Positions 7,231 to 14,201 of a stretch of 26,864 nucleotides of DNA are shown one piece after another; position 1 is the stretch's first letter, and each line of letters starts with the position of its first letter. Source of the DNA: Desulfobulbaceae bacterium. Lineage in GTDB: Bacteria; Desulfobacterota; Desulfobulbia; Desulfobulbales; UBA5123. The stretch lies in contig JAOUHH010000007.1 in assembly GCA_029865195.1 (NCBI GenBank), positions 1 through 26,864 of the forward strand, written 5' to 3'. A program made the translations under genes and the position numbers. The notes under the pieces are model-generated. The model had not been told where the DNA came from. It did not search any database and saw nothing but the letters and a program-made list of their open reading frames with translations.

Positions 7231-7629
7231 ATGTCGATGAGCGATCCTCTCGCAGACATGCTTACGAGAATACGAAATGCCAACATGGTTCGTTTTGAGA
7301 GTGTAGATATTCCTCACTCCAAGATGAAGGCACATCTGGCCGAGGTTCTCAAAAAAGAAGGTTTCATCAATGATTATCATGTCATTGAGGACGACAAGCA
7401 GGGCGTATTGCGGGTCGACCTTCGCTATGACAATGAGAATCGACGGGTCCTTACCGGCCTTCGCCGGATGAGCAAGCCCGGATGTCGAGTCTATGTCAAG
7501 AACGACAAGATTCCGAAAGTTATGAGCGGACTTGGGATTGGCATACTGTCCACCTCCAAGGGTGTTGTTTCGGATCGTGAAGCCCGGGCGCTTGGCCTCG
7601 GCGGCGAATATATCTGCGAAGTTTGGTAA
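7231..7629 (+). CDS. rpsH: 30S ribosomal protein S8
   Basis: A 132-residue S8 beginning MSMSDPLADMLTRIRNAN, with the C-terminal STSKGVVSDREARALGLGGE signature. S8 binds helix 21 of 16S rRNA in the platform. In E. coli it is the repressor of the spc operon, acting on the mRNA near rplE. Here a strong hairpin lies just after rpsH rather than at a position I can match to the E. coli site. AAGGAG at 7217-7222 is the ribosome-binding site. Confidence 0.98.
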   Translation: MSMSDPLADMLTRIRNANMVRFESVDIPHSKMKAHLAEVLKKEGFINDYHVIEDDKQGVLRVDLRYDNENRRVLTGLRRMSKPGCRVYVKNDKIPKVMSGLGIGILSTSKGVVSDREARALGLGGEYICEVW

Positions 7630-7676
7630 GAGTTTGTCGTCAGACTTGTTGTCTTGAATGAAACAAGGTGATGGCT

Positions 7677-7729
7677 AAGTGTCGAGGTAAGAAAGACGTG
7701 GTGTCTTTGACTTGCCTGAATCGACACTT
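7677..7729 (+). promoter_or_regulatory. Long RNA hairpin in rpsH-rplF spacer
   Basis: Three stacked stems are visible: AAGTGTCGA (7677-7685) with TCGACACTT (7721-7729), GGTAAG (7686-7691) with CTTGCC (7711-7716, one G-U pair), and AAAGAC (7692-7697) with GTCTTT (7703-7708). They are closed by the loop GTGGT. Only a GA and a TGAA bulge interrupt 21 base pairs, both on the 3' side. A smaller hairpin, AAGCGG-GCA-CCGCTT, follows at 7738-7752. No T-run follows, so this is not a terminator. It may be an RNase III-type processing site or a ribosomal protein target. Confidence 0.6.
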
Positions 7730-7785
7730 TGTCGGACAAGCGGGCACCGCTTCGCGTATCAGTAGGATTAGATTGGAGAAAAACC

Positions 7786-8325
7786 ATGTCCAGGATTGGC
7801 AAGCAACCTATTCCTGTCCCGAAAGGGGTCAAGGTGCAGATAGACGGTACGTTCGTTAAGGTTTCCGGCCCCAAGGGAAATCTTGAAAGAACGATTCGTC
7901 CTGAGATCAAACTTGTTGAAAGCGAAGGCAATCTGGTTGTCTCGGTGAATGATGATACCGTGACCACCAATGCTTACAGCGGTTTAACCCGTTCACTGGT
8001 CAACAACATGGTTGTCGGTGTTTCGGCTGGCTTTCAGAAGAAACTTATTATTGAAGGCGTTGGTTACCGTACCGAGGTGGCCGGCAATACCTTGACCCTC
8101 AATGTAGGCTTTTCAAACCCGGTCAAGTTCGATCTACCCGCCGGCGTAAAGGCCTCCGTGGAAAAGAATACGATCATTACCCTTGAGGCTATCGATAAGG
8201 AGCTTCTGGGGCTGACCGCCGCCCGGATCCGCAATGTGCGTAAACCCGAGCCCTACAAAGGCAAGGGTATTCGTTATGAAAATGAGTATATCGCCCGCAA
8301 GGTTGGTAAGTCTGCAGGCAAGTAA
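7786..8325 (+). CDS. rplF: 50S ribosomal protein L6
   Basis: A 179-residue L6 starting MSRIGKQPIPVPKGV, made of two similar domains, with the C-terminal signature RKPEPYKGKGIRYENE. L6 lies near the sarcin-ricin loop and the factor-binding site. An open frame upstream (from a TTG at 7729) crosses a structured spacer and is not coding; ATG 7786, with TTGGAG at 7774-7779, gives the standard N-terminus. Confidence 0.98.
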   Translation: MSRIGKQPIPVPKGVKVQIDGTFVKVSGPKGNLERTIRPEIKLVESEGNLVVSVNDDTVTTNAYSGLTRSLVNNMVVGVSAGFQKKLIIEGVGYRTEVAGNTLTLNVGFSNPVKFDLPAGVKASVEKNTIITLEAIDKELLGLTAARIRNVRKPEPYKGKGIRYENEYIARKVGKSAGK

Positions 8326-8367
8326 ATCGTAATTTTAAACGCAAATGTATTTTGATAAGGCGAGAGC

Positions 8368-8733
8368 ATGTCTAAGTCACATCCAAGTTTGATAGCTCGA
8401 CAGAAGAGGGTTAAGCGGATTCGCAAGAAGATCTCCGGGACTGCGGAGCGGCCGCGCCTGCGTGTATTCAAGAGCGCGAAACATATCTATGCCCAGCTTA
8501 TCGATGACGTAGCTGGACATACGTTGATGGCCATGTCCACCGGCGACAAGTCGTTCAAGGAATCCGACATCAAGGGCAAAATTGACCAAGCGCATCAGGT
8601 TGGTTTGCTTTTGGCAGGTAAGGCCAAAGAGAAAGGGATTTCTGCCGTTATTTTCGACCGTGGCGGATATATCTATCATGGTCGGGTTAAGGCATTGTCG
8701 GATGGCGCCCGTGAAGGCGGCCTTGAATTTTAA
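8368..8733 (+). CDS. rplR: 50S ribosomal protein L18
   Basis: A 121-residue L18 with the basic N-terminal tail (ARQKRVKRIRKKISGT), the RPRLRVFKSAKHIYAQ motif, and the C-terminal DRGGYIYHGRVKALSDGARE signature. L18 binds 5S rRNA together with L5. AAGGCGAGAG precedes the ATG. The 98 bases that follow contain a predicted pseudoknot-like RNA. Confidence 0.98.
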   Translation: MSKSHPSLIARQKRVKRIRKKISGTAERPRLRVFKSAKHIYAQLIDDVAGHTLMAMSTGDKSFKESDIKGKIDQAHQVGLLLAGKAKEKGISAVIFDRGGYIYHGRVKALSDGAREGGLEF

Positions 8734-8749
8734 AGAAACTCGATAGCAT

Positions 8750-8805
8750 GGCCTTTCCGGTTGACTCGACGCGGTATTGAAAGCGAGTGAGCCGCGGGGA
8801 AGGCC
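8750..8805 (+). promoter_or_regulatory. Predicted RNA fold with crossing stems, rplR-rpsE spacer
   Basis: GGCCTTTCC (8750-8758) pairs with GGGAAGGCC (8797-8805) with one G-U. Inside, ACTCG (8764-8768) pairs with CGAGT (8784-8788), and GCGG (8771-8774) pairs with CCGC (8792-8795). The last two helices cross, giving a pseudoknot-like topology, or else they are alternatives to each other. The element ends 26 bases before the TTG start of rpsE. Confidence 0.45.
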
Positions 8806-8831
8806 CAAGTGAAAGATTTTGGGGGTGTACC

Positions 8832-9341
8832 TTGTCCGAATTTAGAAATACGAATGCAGCGGATGAACAGTTTGTTGAAAAGATCGTCTTTATCAACAGG
8901 GTTGCAAAGGTTGTTAAGGGTGGTCGTCGGTTCAGCTTCAGCGCCATCTGCGTTGTTGGAGACGGCAAGGGGAAGGTTGGTTACGGCCTGGGCAAGGCCA
9001 ACCAGGTACCCGAGGCCATTCGAAAAGGCATTGAGAAGGCGCGTAAGGATATGACGTCCGTAGCCGTAACCAACACCACGATTCCGCATGAGGTGAAGGG
9101 GAAGTTCGGCGCCGGTCTTGTTCTGCTGAAGCCTGCATCGGAAGGTACCGGCGTTATCGCTGGCGGTGCCGTACGTGCGGTACTCGAGGCGGCCGGGGTG
9201 CACAATATTCTCACCAAATGTATTGGGTCTCATAATCCTCATAATCTGGTTAAGGCGACCTTGGCAGGCCTTCGCTCTCTGCGCAGTGTTGAGCAGATCG
9301 CCTCCAGTCGCGGCAAATCAGCGGCAGAGATTATGGCATAG
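8832..9341 (+). CDS. rpsE: 30S ribosomal protein S5
   Basis: A 169-residue S5 with the N-terminal double-stranded-RNA-binding-like domain (EKIVFINRVAKVVKGGRRF, then GDGKGKVGYGLGKANQVPEA) and a C-terminal S5 domain ending around VEQIASSRGKSAAEIM. S5 helps decoding accuracy and mRNA unwinding. The chosen start is TTG at 8832, with GGGGGTG just upstream; a GTG at 8787 would add 15 residues translated from within a predicted stem and is unlikely. Confidence 0.95.
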   Translation: MSEFRNTNAADEQFVEKIVFINRVAKVVKGGRRFSFSAICVVGDGKGKVGYGLGKANQVPEAIRKGIEKARKDMTSVAVTNTTIPHEVKGKFGAGLVLLKPASEGTGVIAGGAVRAVLEAAGVHNILTKCIGSHNPHNLVKATLAGLRSLRSVEQIASSRGKSAAEIMA

Positions 9342-9387
9342 AGGTTTAGTTGCCTCGTAACGCAAAGCAAGACGTAAAGGAAGTGTC

Positions 9388-9567
9388 ATGGCAGATCAGA
9401 TCACAGTGACCTTGAAGAAGAGCATGATCACCAGTACCCAGAAGATTCGGGCGACGCTGATCGGGATGGGGCTTACCAGGGTCAACAAGACTGTAACACG
9501 CAAAGATACACCGGAATTCAGGGGCATGCTCCGCAAGGTGCAGCATCTTGTCGTGGTGGAGGAATAA
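9388..9567 (+). CDS. rpmD: 50S ribosomal protein L30
   Basis: A 59-residue protein with the L30 pattern: ITVTLKKSMI, the QKIRATLIGMGLTRVNKTV signature and a C-terminal MLRKVQHLVVVEE. L30 is a small, non-essential 50S protein found between rpsE and rplO in most bacteria that keep it, as here. AAAGGAAG precedes the ATG. The stop is one base before the rplO start, so the two are probably coupled. It is easily missed because of its size. Confidence 0.96.
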   Translation: MADQITVTLKKSMITSTQKIRATLIGMGLTRVNKTVTRKDTPEFRGMLRKVQHLVVVEE

Positions 9568-9568
9568 A

Positions 9569-10009
9569 ATGATTAATCTCAGCAATCTCTCGCCGAGTCC
9601 CGGCTCCAGGAAGCCGAAGAAACGTTTGGGCCGCGGCCCGGGTACCGGCCATGGCAAGACTGCCGGTAAAGGACATAAAGGCGCCAAGGCCCGTTCCGGC
9701 GGTGGTGTCAAGATGGGTTTCGAGGGCGGTCAGATGCCTTTGCAGCGTCGGCTTCCCAAGCGTGGGTTCACCAATGTGTTCAAGAAGCAGTATGCCATTG
9801 TCAATCTCAGTGACTTGGCCCGCTTTGAGGCTGGCAGCAAGATTGACCGGCAAGCACTCCTTGATGCCCGCCTGATTTCCGCGAAGGATACCATGGTAAA
9901 ATTGCTCGGTAACGGCGATATTGATAAATCCCTTACCATTGCCGTCGATAAGGTGAGCAAAACCGCGCGTGAGAAGATTGTAGCAGCCAGCGGTACCATC
10001 GAGGAATAA
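9569..10009 (+). CDS. rplO: 50S ribosomal protein L15
   Basis: A 146-residue L15 starting MINLSNLSPSPGSRKPKK. The glycine- and lysine-rich N-terminal arm (GRGPGTGHGKTAGKGHKGAK) is typical, as is the GFEGGQMPLQRRLPKRGF block. L15 is a late 50S assembly protein. GGAGGAATAAA, inside the end of rpmD, provides the ribosome-binding site; an upstream TTG at 9548 lies inside rpmD and is rejected. Confidence 0.98.
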   Translation: MINLSNLSPSPGSRKPKKRLGRGPGTGHGKTAGKGHKGAKARSGGGVKMGFEGGQMPLQRRLPKRGFTNVFKKQYAIVNLSDLARFEAGSKIDRQALLDARLISAKDTMVKLLGNGDIDKSLTIAVDKVSKTAREKIVAASGTIEE

Positions 10010-10014
10010 CCGAG

Positions 10015-11325
10015 ATGGCAGGTGGAATTCAAAACGCGGCCAATATACCTGAGCTGCGCCGGCGGGTCTTGTTTACCCTGATCATGCTGGCGGTATACCG
10101 GACTGGAGTCCAGATTCCCACCCCCGGTATCAACGGCGAGGCATTGGCCGCTTTTTTTGCCAAGAATGCCGGAACCCTGTTTGGCATGTTCAACATGTTT
10201 TCCGGCGGCGCTTTGGAGAAGTTTTCCATCTTCGCCCTGGGCATCATGCCCTATATCAGCGCCTCGATTATCTTTCAGTTGTTGACGGTGGTGATTCCGC
10301 AGTTGGAAGCCCTCTCCAAGGAGGGTGAATCCGGACGTCGGAAGATTACCCAGTACACCCGTTATGCCACCGTGGTTTTGAGTCTCGTGCAAGGACTCTT
10401 CATCAGCATCGGCCTTGAGAGCATGGCGGCGCCTGGCAGCGGTGCGATGATCGTCATTGAGCCGGGCTGGTCATTCCGTCTGATGACCATGCTTACCCTG
10501 ACCTCCGGTACCGCATTTATCATGTGGCTGGGAGAGCAGATGACCGAGCGCGGCATCGGCAACGGCATCTCACTGATCATCTTCGCAGGCATCGTCGCCA
10601 GGATGCCTGCCGCCATCGCCAATACCTTCAAGATGGTTTCCGCTGGCGAGTTGGCGCTGATCTTCTTGCCGGTGCTGCTGGTTTTCATGGCAGCGGTCAT
10701 TGCCGTAATCATCTTTTTTGAAACCTCTCAGCGCCGGATACCCATTCAGTACGCGAAGAGGGTGGTCGGCAACAAGATGTACGGCGGTCAACATTCTCAT
10801 CTGCCCTTGAAGGTCAATATGGCCGGGGTTATCCCGCCGATCTTCGCATCTTCGATCATGATGTTCCCCGAAACAATCGGCGGATTTGTTCAAGTTGACT
10901 GGGTCAAGCAGGTTACCTCGTTGCTGAGCTGGGGGAGCCCGTTGCATACCCTTCTGTATGTTGTCTTTATTGTCTTCTTCTGTTTCTTCTATACGGCGGT
11001 TACCTTCAACCCGGTTGATATTGCTGAAAACCTGAAAAAGAACGGCGGCTTTATTCCTGGGGTGCGTCCTGGCAAGAAGACGGCTGACTTCATCGACAAG
11101 ATTATGATCCGGCTGACAGTGATCGGCGCGGTCTATGTCAGCGCCGTATGTGTGCTGCCGACGGTTCTAATCAACAAATTCAATGTCCCATTTTTCTTCG
11201 GTGGCACCGCCCTGCTGATCGTGGTTGGTGTTGCCATCGACACCATGTCCCAGATTGAATCGCACATGGTGATGCGCAACTATGACGGATTCATGAAAAG
11301 CGGGCGTATCAAGGGGCGTCGGTAA
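10015..11325 (+). CDS. secY: Preprotein translocase subunit SecY
   Basis: A 436-residue SecY, the core of the inner-membrane SecYEG channel that exports unfolded proteins with SecA and inserts membrane proteins. About ten hydrophobic segments can be counted. Known motifs include PTPGINGEAL near the N-terminus, FSGGALEKFSIFALGIMPYI before TM2, and the cytoplasmic loop with RRIPIQYAKR. It starts five bases after rplO, its usual partner in spc operons. The rplO tail supplies GAGGAATAACCGAG upstream of the ATG. Confidence 0.98.
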   Translation: MAGGIQNAANIPELRRRVLFTLIMLAVYRTGVQIPTPGINGEALAAFFAKNAGTLFGMFNMFSGGALEKFSIFALGIMPYISASIIFQLLTVVIPQLEALSKEGESGRRKITQYTRYATVVLSLVQGLFISIGLESMAAPGSGAMIVIEPGWSFRLMTMLTLTSGTAFIMWLGEQMTERGIGNGISLIIFAGIVARMPAAIANTFKMVSAGELALIFLPVLLVFMAAVIAVIIFFETSQRRIPIQYAKRVVGNKMYGGQHSHLPLKVNMAGVIPPIFASSIMMFPETIGGFVQVDWVKQVTSLLSWGSPLHTLLYVVFIVFFCFFYTAVTFNPVDIAENLKKNGGFIPGVRPGKKTADFIDKIMIRLTVIGAVYVSAVCVLPTVLINKFNVPFFFGGTALLIVVGVAIDTMSQIESHMVMRNYDGFMKSGRIKGRR

Positions 11326-11346
11326 AACCAGAGAGCCGGACTACCA

Positions 11347-12108
11347 ATGGGCAGCGCAATATTACTGAAGACTCCAGCAGAGATGGAAATCATGCGGGAG
11401 GCCAATCAGATAGTCGGCGCCGCTCTGAAGATGCTGGCGGATCGGGTTGCCCCTGGGGTTACAACCCTGCAGCTAGACGAATGGGCGGAAACCTTTGCCC
11501 GGGATCATGGATCGGAGCCGGCGTTCAAAGGCTATCACGGTTTTCCCGGATCGCTCTGTGTGTCGCTGAACGAACAGGTGGTGCATGGCATCCCTTCCAA
11601 GAAGGTGGTGCTTAAGGACGGCGATATCGTCAGTATCGATTTCGGCGTCAGGTACAAAGGGTATTACGGTGATTCCGCCGTGACCTTGCCGGTCGGAGAG
11701 TTGCCGGGGCCGCTCAGCAAGCTCTTGACGGTGACCCGGGAGTCTCTTTATAGAGGCATAGAGCAAGTCAGGGTCGGAAACCGGATCAACGATATATCCA
11801 AAGCCGTGCAGCAGCATGTCGAGGCGCACGGTTTTTCGGTTGTAAGGCAATTCGTCGGACACGGGATCGGCGTCAACCTTCATGAGCCGCCCGAGATACC
11901 GAACTACAGCCGCAATGAGCAATCGCCGCGACTGCTGCCGGGGATGGTTCTTGCCATTGAGCCGATGGTCAATCTGGGCAAGTATGAGGTCAAGGTGCTC
12001 GCCGACGGCTGGACCGTTGTCACCAAGGATCGGAAGCCTTCCGCTCACTTCGAACATTCGGTGGCGGTAACGGAAAATGGGCCGTTGATCTTGAGTGAAG
12101 TGGCCTGA
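11347..12108 (+). CDS. map: Methionine aminopeptidase, type I
   Basis: A 253-residue enzyme that removes the initiator Met from new proteins with a small second residue. The five metal ligands of the pita-bread fold are visible: Asp98 (VSIDFG), Asp109 (YYGDSA), His172 (FVGHGIG), Glu205 (AIEPM) and Glu236 (HFEHS). His80 (VVHG) matches the catalytic histidine of the family. There is no N-terminal zinc-finger extension, so it is the short type Ia form. It lies between secY and infA, a common arrangement. Most ribosomal proteins here have Ala, Ser or Gly in second position and would be its substrates. Confidence 0.97.
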   Translation: MGSAILLKTPAEMEIMREANQIVGAALKMLADRVAPGVTTLQLDEWAETFARDHGSEPAFKGYHGFPGSLCVSLNEQVVHGIPSKKVVLKDGDIVSIDFGVRYKGYYGDSAVTLPVGELPGPLSKLLTVTRESLYRGIEQVRVGNRINDISKAVQQHVEAHGFSVVRQFVGHGIGVNLHEPPEIPNYSRNEQSPRLLPGMVLAIEPMVNLGKYEVKVLADGWTVVTKDRKPSAHFEHSVAVTENGPLILSEVA

Positions 12109-12180
12109 TTTTTTTTGTTGTGAAGCGAAAATAATTGTTGTGCAGTTGAGGCCCTTTGGGGTAATCTCTTTGTTTTTCGT

Positions 12181-12206
12181 GCGCCGGGTGTTACGGCGCT
12201 TTGTTC
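12181..12206 (+). terminator. Hairpin plus T-rich stretch between map and infA
   Basis: GCGCCG (12181-12186) pairs with CGGCGC (12194-12199) around a seven-base loop and is followed by TTTGTTC. The T-run is interrupted, so this would be a weak or partial terminator. It sits in the 140-base map-infA gap and could reduce read-through from the upstream genes into infA-rpmJ, or simply be a pause site. Confidence 0.35.
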
Positions 12207-12248
12207 GAGTGAAAAAAGCGTTTATAAATCGCTGTAAACAGGGACCGT

Positions 12249-12476
12249 ATGTCGAAAGAAGAAGCCATCCAGGTAGAGGGAACCATCATCGAACCTCTGC
12301 CGAACGCGATGTTCCGGGTGGAACTTGAAAATGGTCATAAGGTTCTGGCACATATATCCGGCAAGATGCGGATGCATTACATCAAGATTTTGCCAGGTGA
12401 CCAGGTTACGGTTGAACTGTCCCCATACGATCTTACCCGGGGAAGAATTACATTCCGTTCCAAGAATAAACGTTAA
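12249..12476 (+). CDS. infA: Translation initiation factor IF-1
   Basis: A 75-residue, single S1/OB-fold protein beginning MSKEEAIQVEGTIIEPLPNA, with the VELENGHKVLAHISGKMR and DLTRGRITFR blocks. IF-1 occupies the A site of the 30S subunit during initiation and works with IF-2 and IF-3. AGGGA at 12240-12244 is the ribosome-binding site. It is followed by rpmJ and rpsM, the common map-infA-rpmJ-rpsM order. Confidence 0.98.
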   Translation: MSKEEAIQVEGTIIEPLPNAMFRVELENGHKVLAHISGKMRMHYIKILPGDQVTVELSPYDLTRGRITFRSKNKR

Positions 12477-12507
12477 TTTAATTAACATTCATGTAACAGG
12501 ATAAAAA

Positions 12508-12621
12508 ATGAAAGTACGAGCTTCCGTTAAGAAGATGTGCAGCGACTGCCGAGTGTTTAAGCGTAATGGTGTGGTGCGTGTTTCCTGCAAGGTTAAGAAA
12601 CACAAGCAACGGCAAGGGTAA
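12508..12621 (+). CDS. rpmJ: 50S ribosomal protein L36, zinc-binding form
   Basis: A 37-residue protein, MKVRASVKKMCSDCRVFKRN onward, with the zinc ligands Cys11, Cys14, Cys27 and His32 of the C+ form of L36. L36 is the smallest 50S protein and binds the central part of 23S rRNA. It sits 31 bases after infA and 32 bases before rpsM. The upstream AACAGGATAAAA provides AGGA. At this size it is missed by length-filtered gene calls. Confidence 0.97.
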   Translation: MKVRASVKKMCSDCRVFKRNGVVRVSCKVKKHKQRQG

Positions 12622-12653
12622 CGGATCAACAGACCAGTATTTGGAGGAAAACC

Positions 12654-13019
12654 GTGGCACGTATCGCAGGAATAGATCTGCCTAGAAATAAACATATGGA
12701 GATTGCCCTTACCTATATTCATGGTATCGGCCGTACCACAGCACGTAAGATCCTCGACGAGGTTTCCTTGTCGCCTACCATGAGTAGCGATGATCTTACC
12801 GATGCCGATGTCACCAAGATCCGTAAGGTTCTTGATGAAAAATACCCGGTCGAGGGTGACCGTCGTCGGGAAGTGGCAATGGATATCAAGCGGCTGATGG
12901 ATTCCGGCTGTTACCGCGGGTTGCGGCATCGTAAAGGTTTGCCTTGCCGTGGGCAGCGGACGAAGACCAACGCGCGTACCCGGAAGGGGCCGCGGCGGGT
13001 GGCGATCAAGAAGAAATAA
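12654..13019 (+). CDS. rpsM: 30S ribosomal protein S13
   Basis: A 121-residue S13 starting MARIAGIDLPRNKHMEI, with the helix-two-turn-helix region around YIHGIGRTTARKIL and a basic tail ending in ARTRKGPRRVAIKKK. S13 lies in the 30S head, bridging to the 50S and contacting the P-site tRNA. The start is GTG, with GGAGG at 12642-12646. It is the first gene of the alpha part of the cluster; in E. coli the S4 repressor binds the start of this gene. Confidence 0.98.
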   Translation: MARIAGIDLPRNKHMEIALTYIHGIGRTTARKILDEVSLSPTMSSDDLTDADVTKIRKVLDEKYPVEGDRRREVAMDIKRLMDSGCYRGLRHRKGLPCRGQRTKTNARTRKGPRRVAIKKK

Positions 13020-13112
13020 TTTTAAGGCTTTTTGCCGTACTGTGACCGCGAGCAGACAGTGACAGACGGTGTGCCTTGCGGACGCATAGCGTGTAATATC
13101 GAGGAGACTTAG

Positions 13113-13508
13113 ATGGCCGGTCCGAAGAAGATCCAGCGAGTGAAGAAGAAAGACAGAAAGAATGTTCCCGAAGGGATTGTGACGATCAAGTCCACCTTCA
13201 ACAATACCATTGTTTCCTTCGCCGACAAGCAGGGCAATGTCATCGCTTGGTGCAGTTCAGGCGTGCTGGGCTTCAAGGGCTCTCGTAAGAGTACCCCCTT
13301 TGCCGCGCAGAACGCCGTGGATACCGCCGCCAAGAAGGCGATGGAGCAGGGTTTGCGCAAGGTAGAGGTGAAGGTCAAAGGACCCGGGCCTGGACGTGAG
13401 TCCGCAATCCGGACCTTGCAGACCGTTGGGCTTGAGGTCAGCCGCATCATCGATGTGACACCCATTCCCCACAACGGCTGTCGGCCACCTAAACGTCGTC
13501 GCGTTTAA
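13113..13508 (+). CDS. rpsK: 30S ribosomal protein S11
   Basis: A 131-residue S11 with the basic N-terminus (KKIQRVKKKDRKNVPEG), STFNNTIVSFADKQGNVI, and the C-terminal signature TPIPHNGCRPPKRRRV. S11 forms part of the platform and the mRNA exit channel with S7. GAGGAG at 13101-13106 precedes the ATG. The 93-base spacer before it contains only short hairpins such as GGC-TTTTT-GCC. Confidence 0.98.
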   Translation: MAGPKKIQRVKKKDRKNVPEGIVTIKSTFNNTIVSFADKQGNVIAWCSSGVLGFKGSRKSTPFAAQNAVDTAAKKAMEQGLRKVEVKVKGPGPGRESAIRTLQTVGLEVSRIIDVTPIPHNGCRPPKRRRV

Positions 13509-13562
13509 TTTTGAATTTAATAGTTCTCACCGAGAATTAACTGATTTCCTAGGAGGTACAAG

Positions 13563-14192
13563 TTGGCCAGATATCGAGGCGCTGTCTGTCGCCAATGTCG
13601 GCGGGAAGGTCTTAAGCTTTTTCTTAAGGGCGACCGTTGCTATTCTGACAAATGTTCTTTTGCACGCAGATCATTCCCTCCCGGACAACACGGGCAGGCA
13701 CGGGTGCGTAAGGTTTCCGACTACGCCATTCAGCTTCGTGAGAAGCAGAAGGTACGTCGTATCTACGGCATGCTTGAGGGTCAGTTCGAGAAGTCCTTTG
13801 AGCGCGCTGATCGTCGTAAGGGCGTCACCGGCGAGAACCTGCTGATGAGCCTGGAGTCCAGACTCGATAACACCGTATATCGGCTTGGCTTTGCCAGTTC
13901 ACGGACCCAGGCGCGGCAGATACTGCGGCACAATCATATCTTGGTGAACGGCAAGAAGGTCAACGTGCCTTCCTTTGCGGTTGCCGTGGGCGATGAGATC
14001 TCCATCCGCGAGAAAAGCCGTAAATGCGAGTGTATCACCGACAGTCTTGAATCGGTAGCACGTCGTGGCGTTCCCAGCTGGCTTGAGCTTGACCAGGCGA
14101 ATTTCAAGGGTACGGTCAAGACCCAGCCGGTACGTGACGAGATCACGATGCCGATCCAAGAGCAGCTGATTGTCGAGCTGTATTCTAAATAA
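13563..14192 (+). CDS. rpsD: 30S ribosomal protein S4, zinc-binding form
   Basis: A 209-residue S4. Cys9, Cys12, Cys26 and Cys31 form the N-terminal zinc site of C+ S4 proteins. The S4 RNA-binding domain follows with SRLDNTVYRLGFASSRTQAR and HNHILVNGKKVNVPS. S4 is a primary 16S binder and, in E. coli, the repressor of the alpha operon; it also has antitermination activity on rRNA operons. The start is TTG, supported by a very strong AGGAGGT at 13551-13557. An eight-base-pair hairpin lies at 13521-13539, just before the ribosome-binding site. Confidence 0.98.
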   Translation: MARYRGAVCRQCRREGLKLFLKGDRCYSDKCSFARRSFPPGQHGQARVRKVSDYAIQLREKQKVRRIYGMLEGQFEKSFERADRRKGVTGENLLMSLESRLDNTVYRLGFASSRTQARQILRHNHILVNGKKVNVPSFAVAVGDEISIREKSRKCECITDSLESVARRGVPSWLELDQANFKGTVKTQPVRDEITMPIQEQLIVELYSK

Positions 14193-14201
14193 CCGCTAAC
14201 G

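Noticed and set aside
7729..7785. N-terminal extension of rplF from a TTG start
   Set aside because: It runs through the hairpin-rich spacer, does not resemble L6, and ATG 7786 gives the normal N-terminus.
8787..8831. GTG start 15 codons upstream for rpsE
   Set aside because: The extra residues come from the predicted RNA stem, and TTG 8832 has the GGGGGTG ribosome-binding site.
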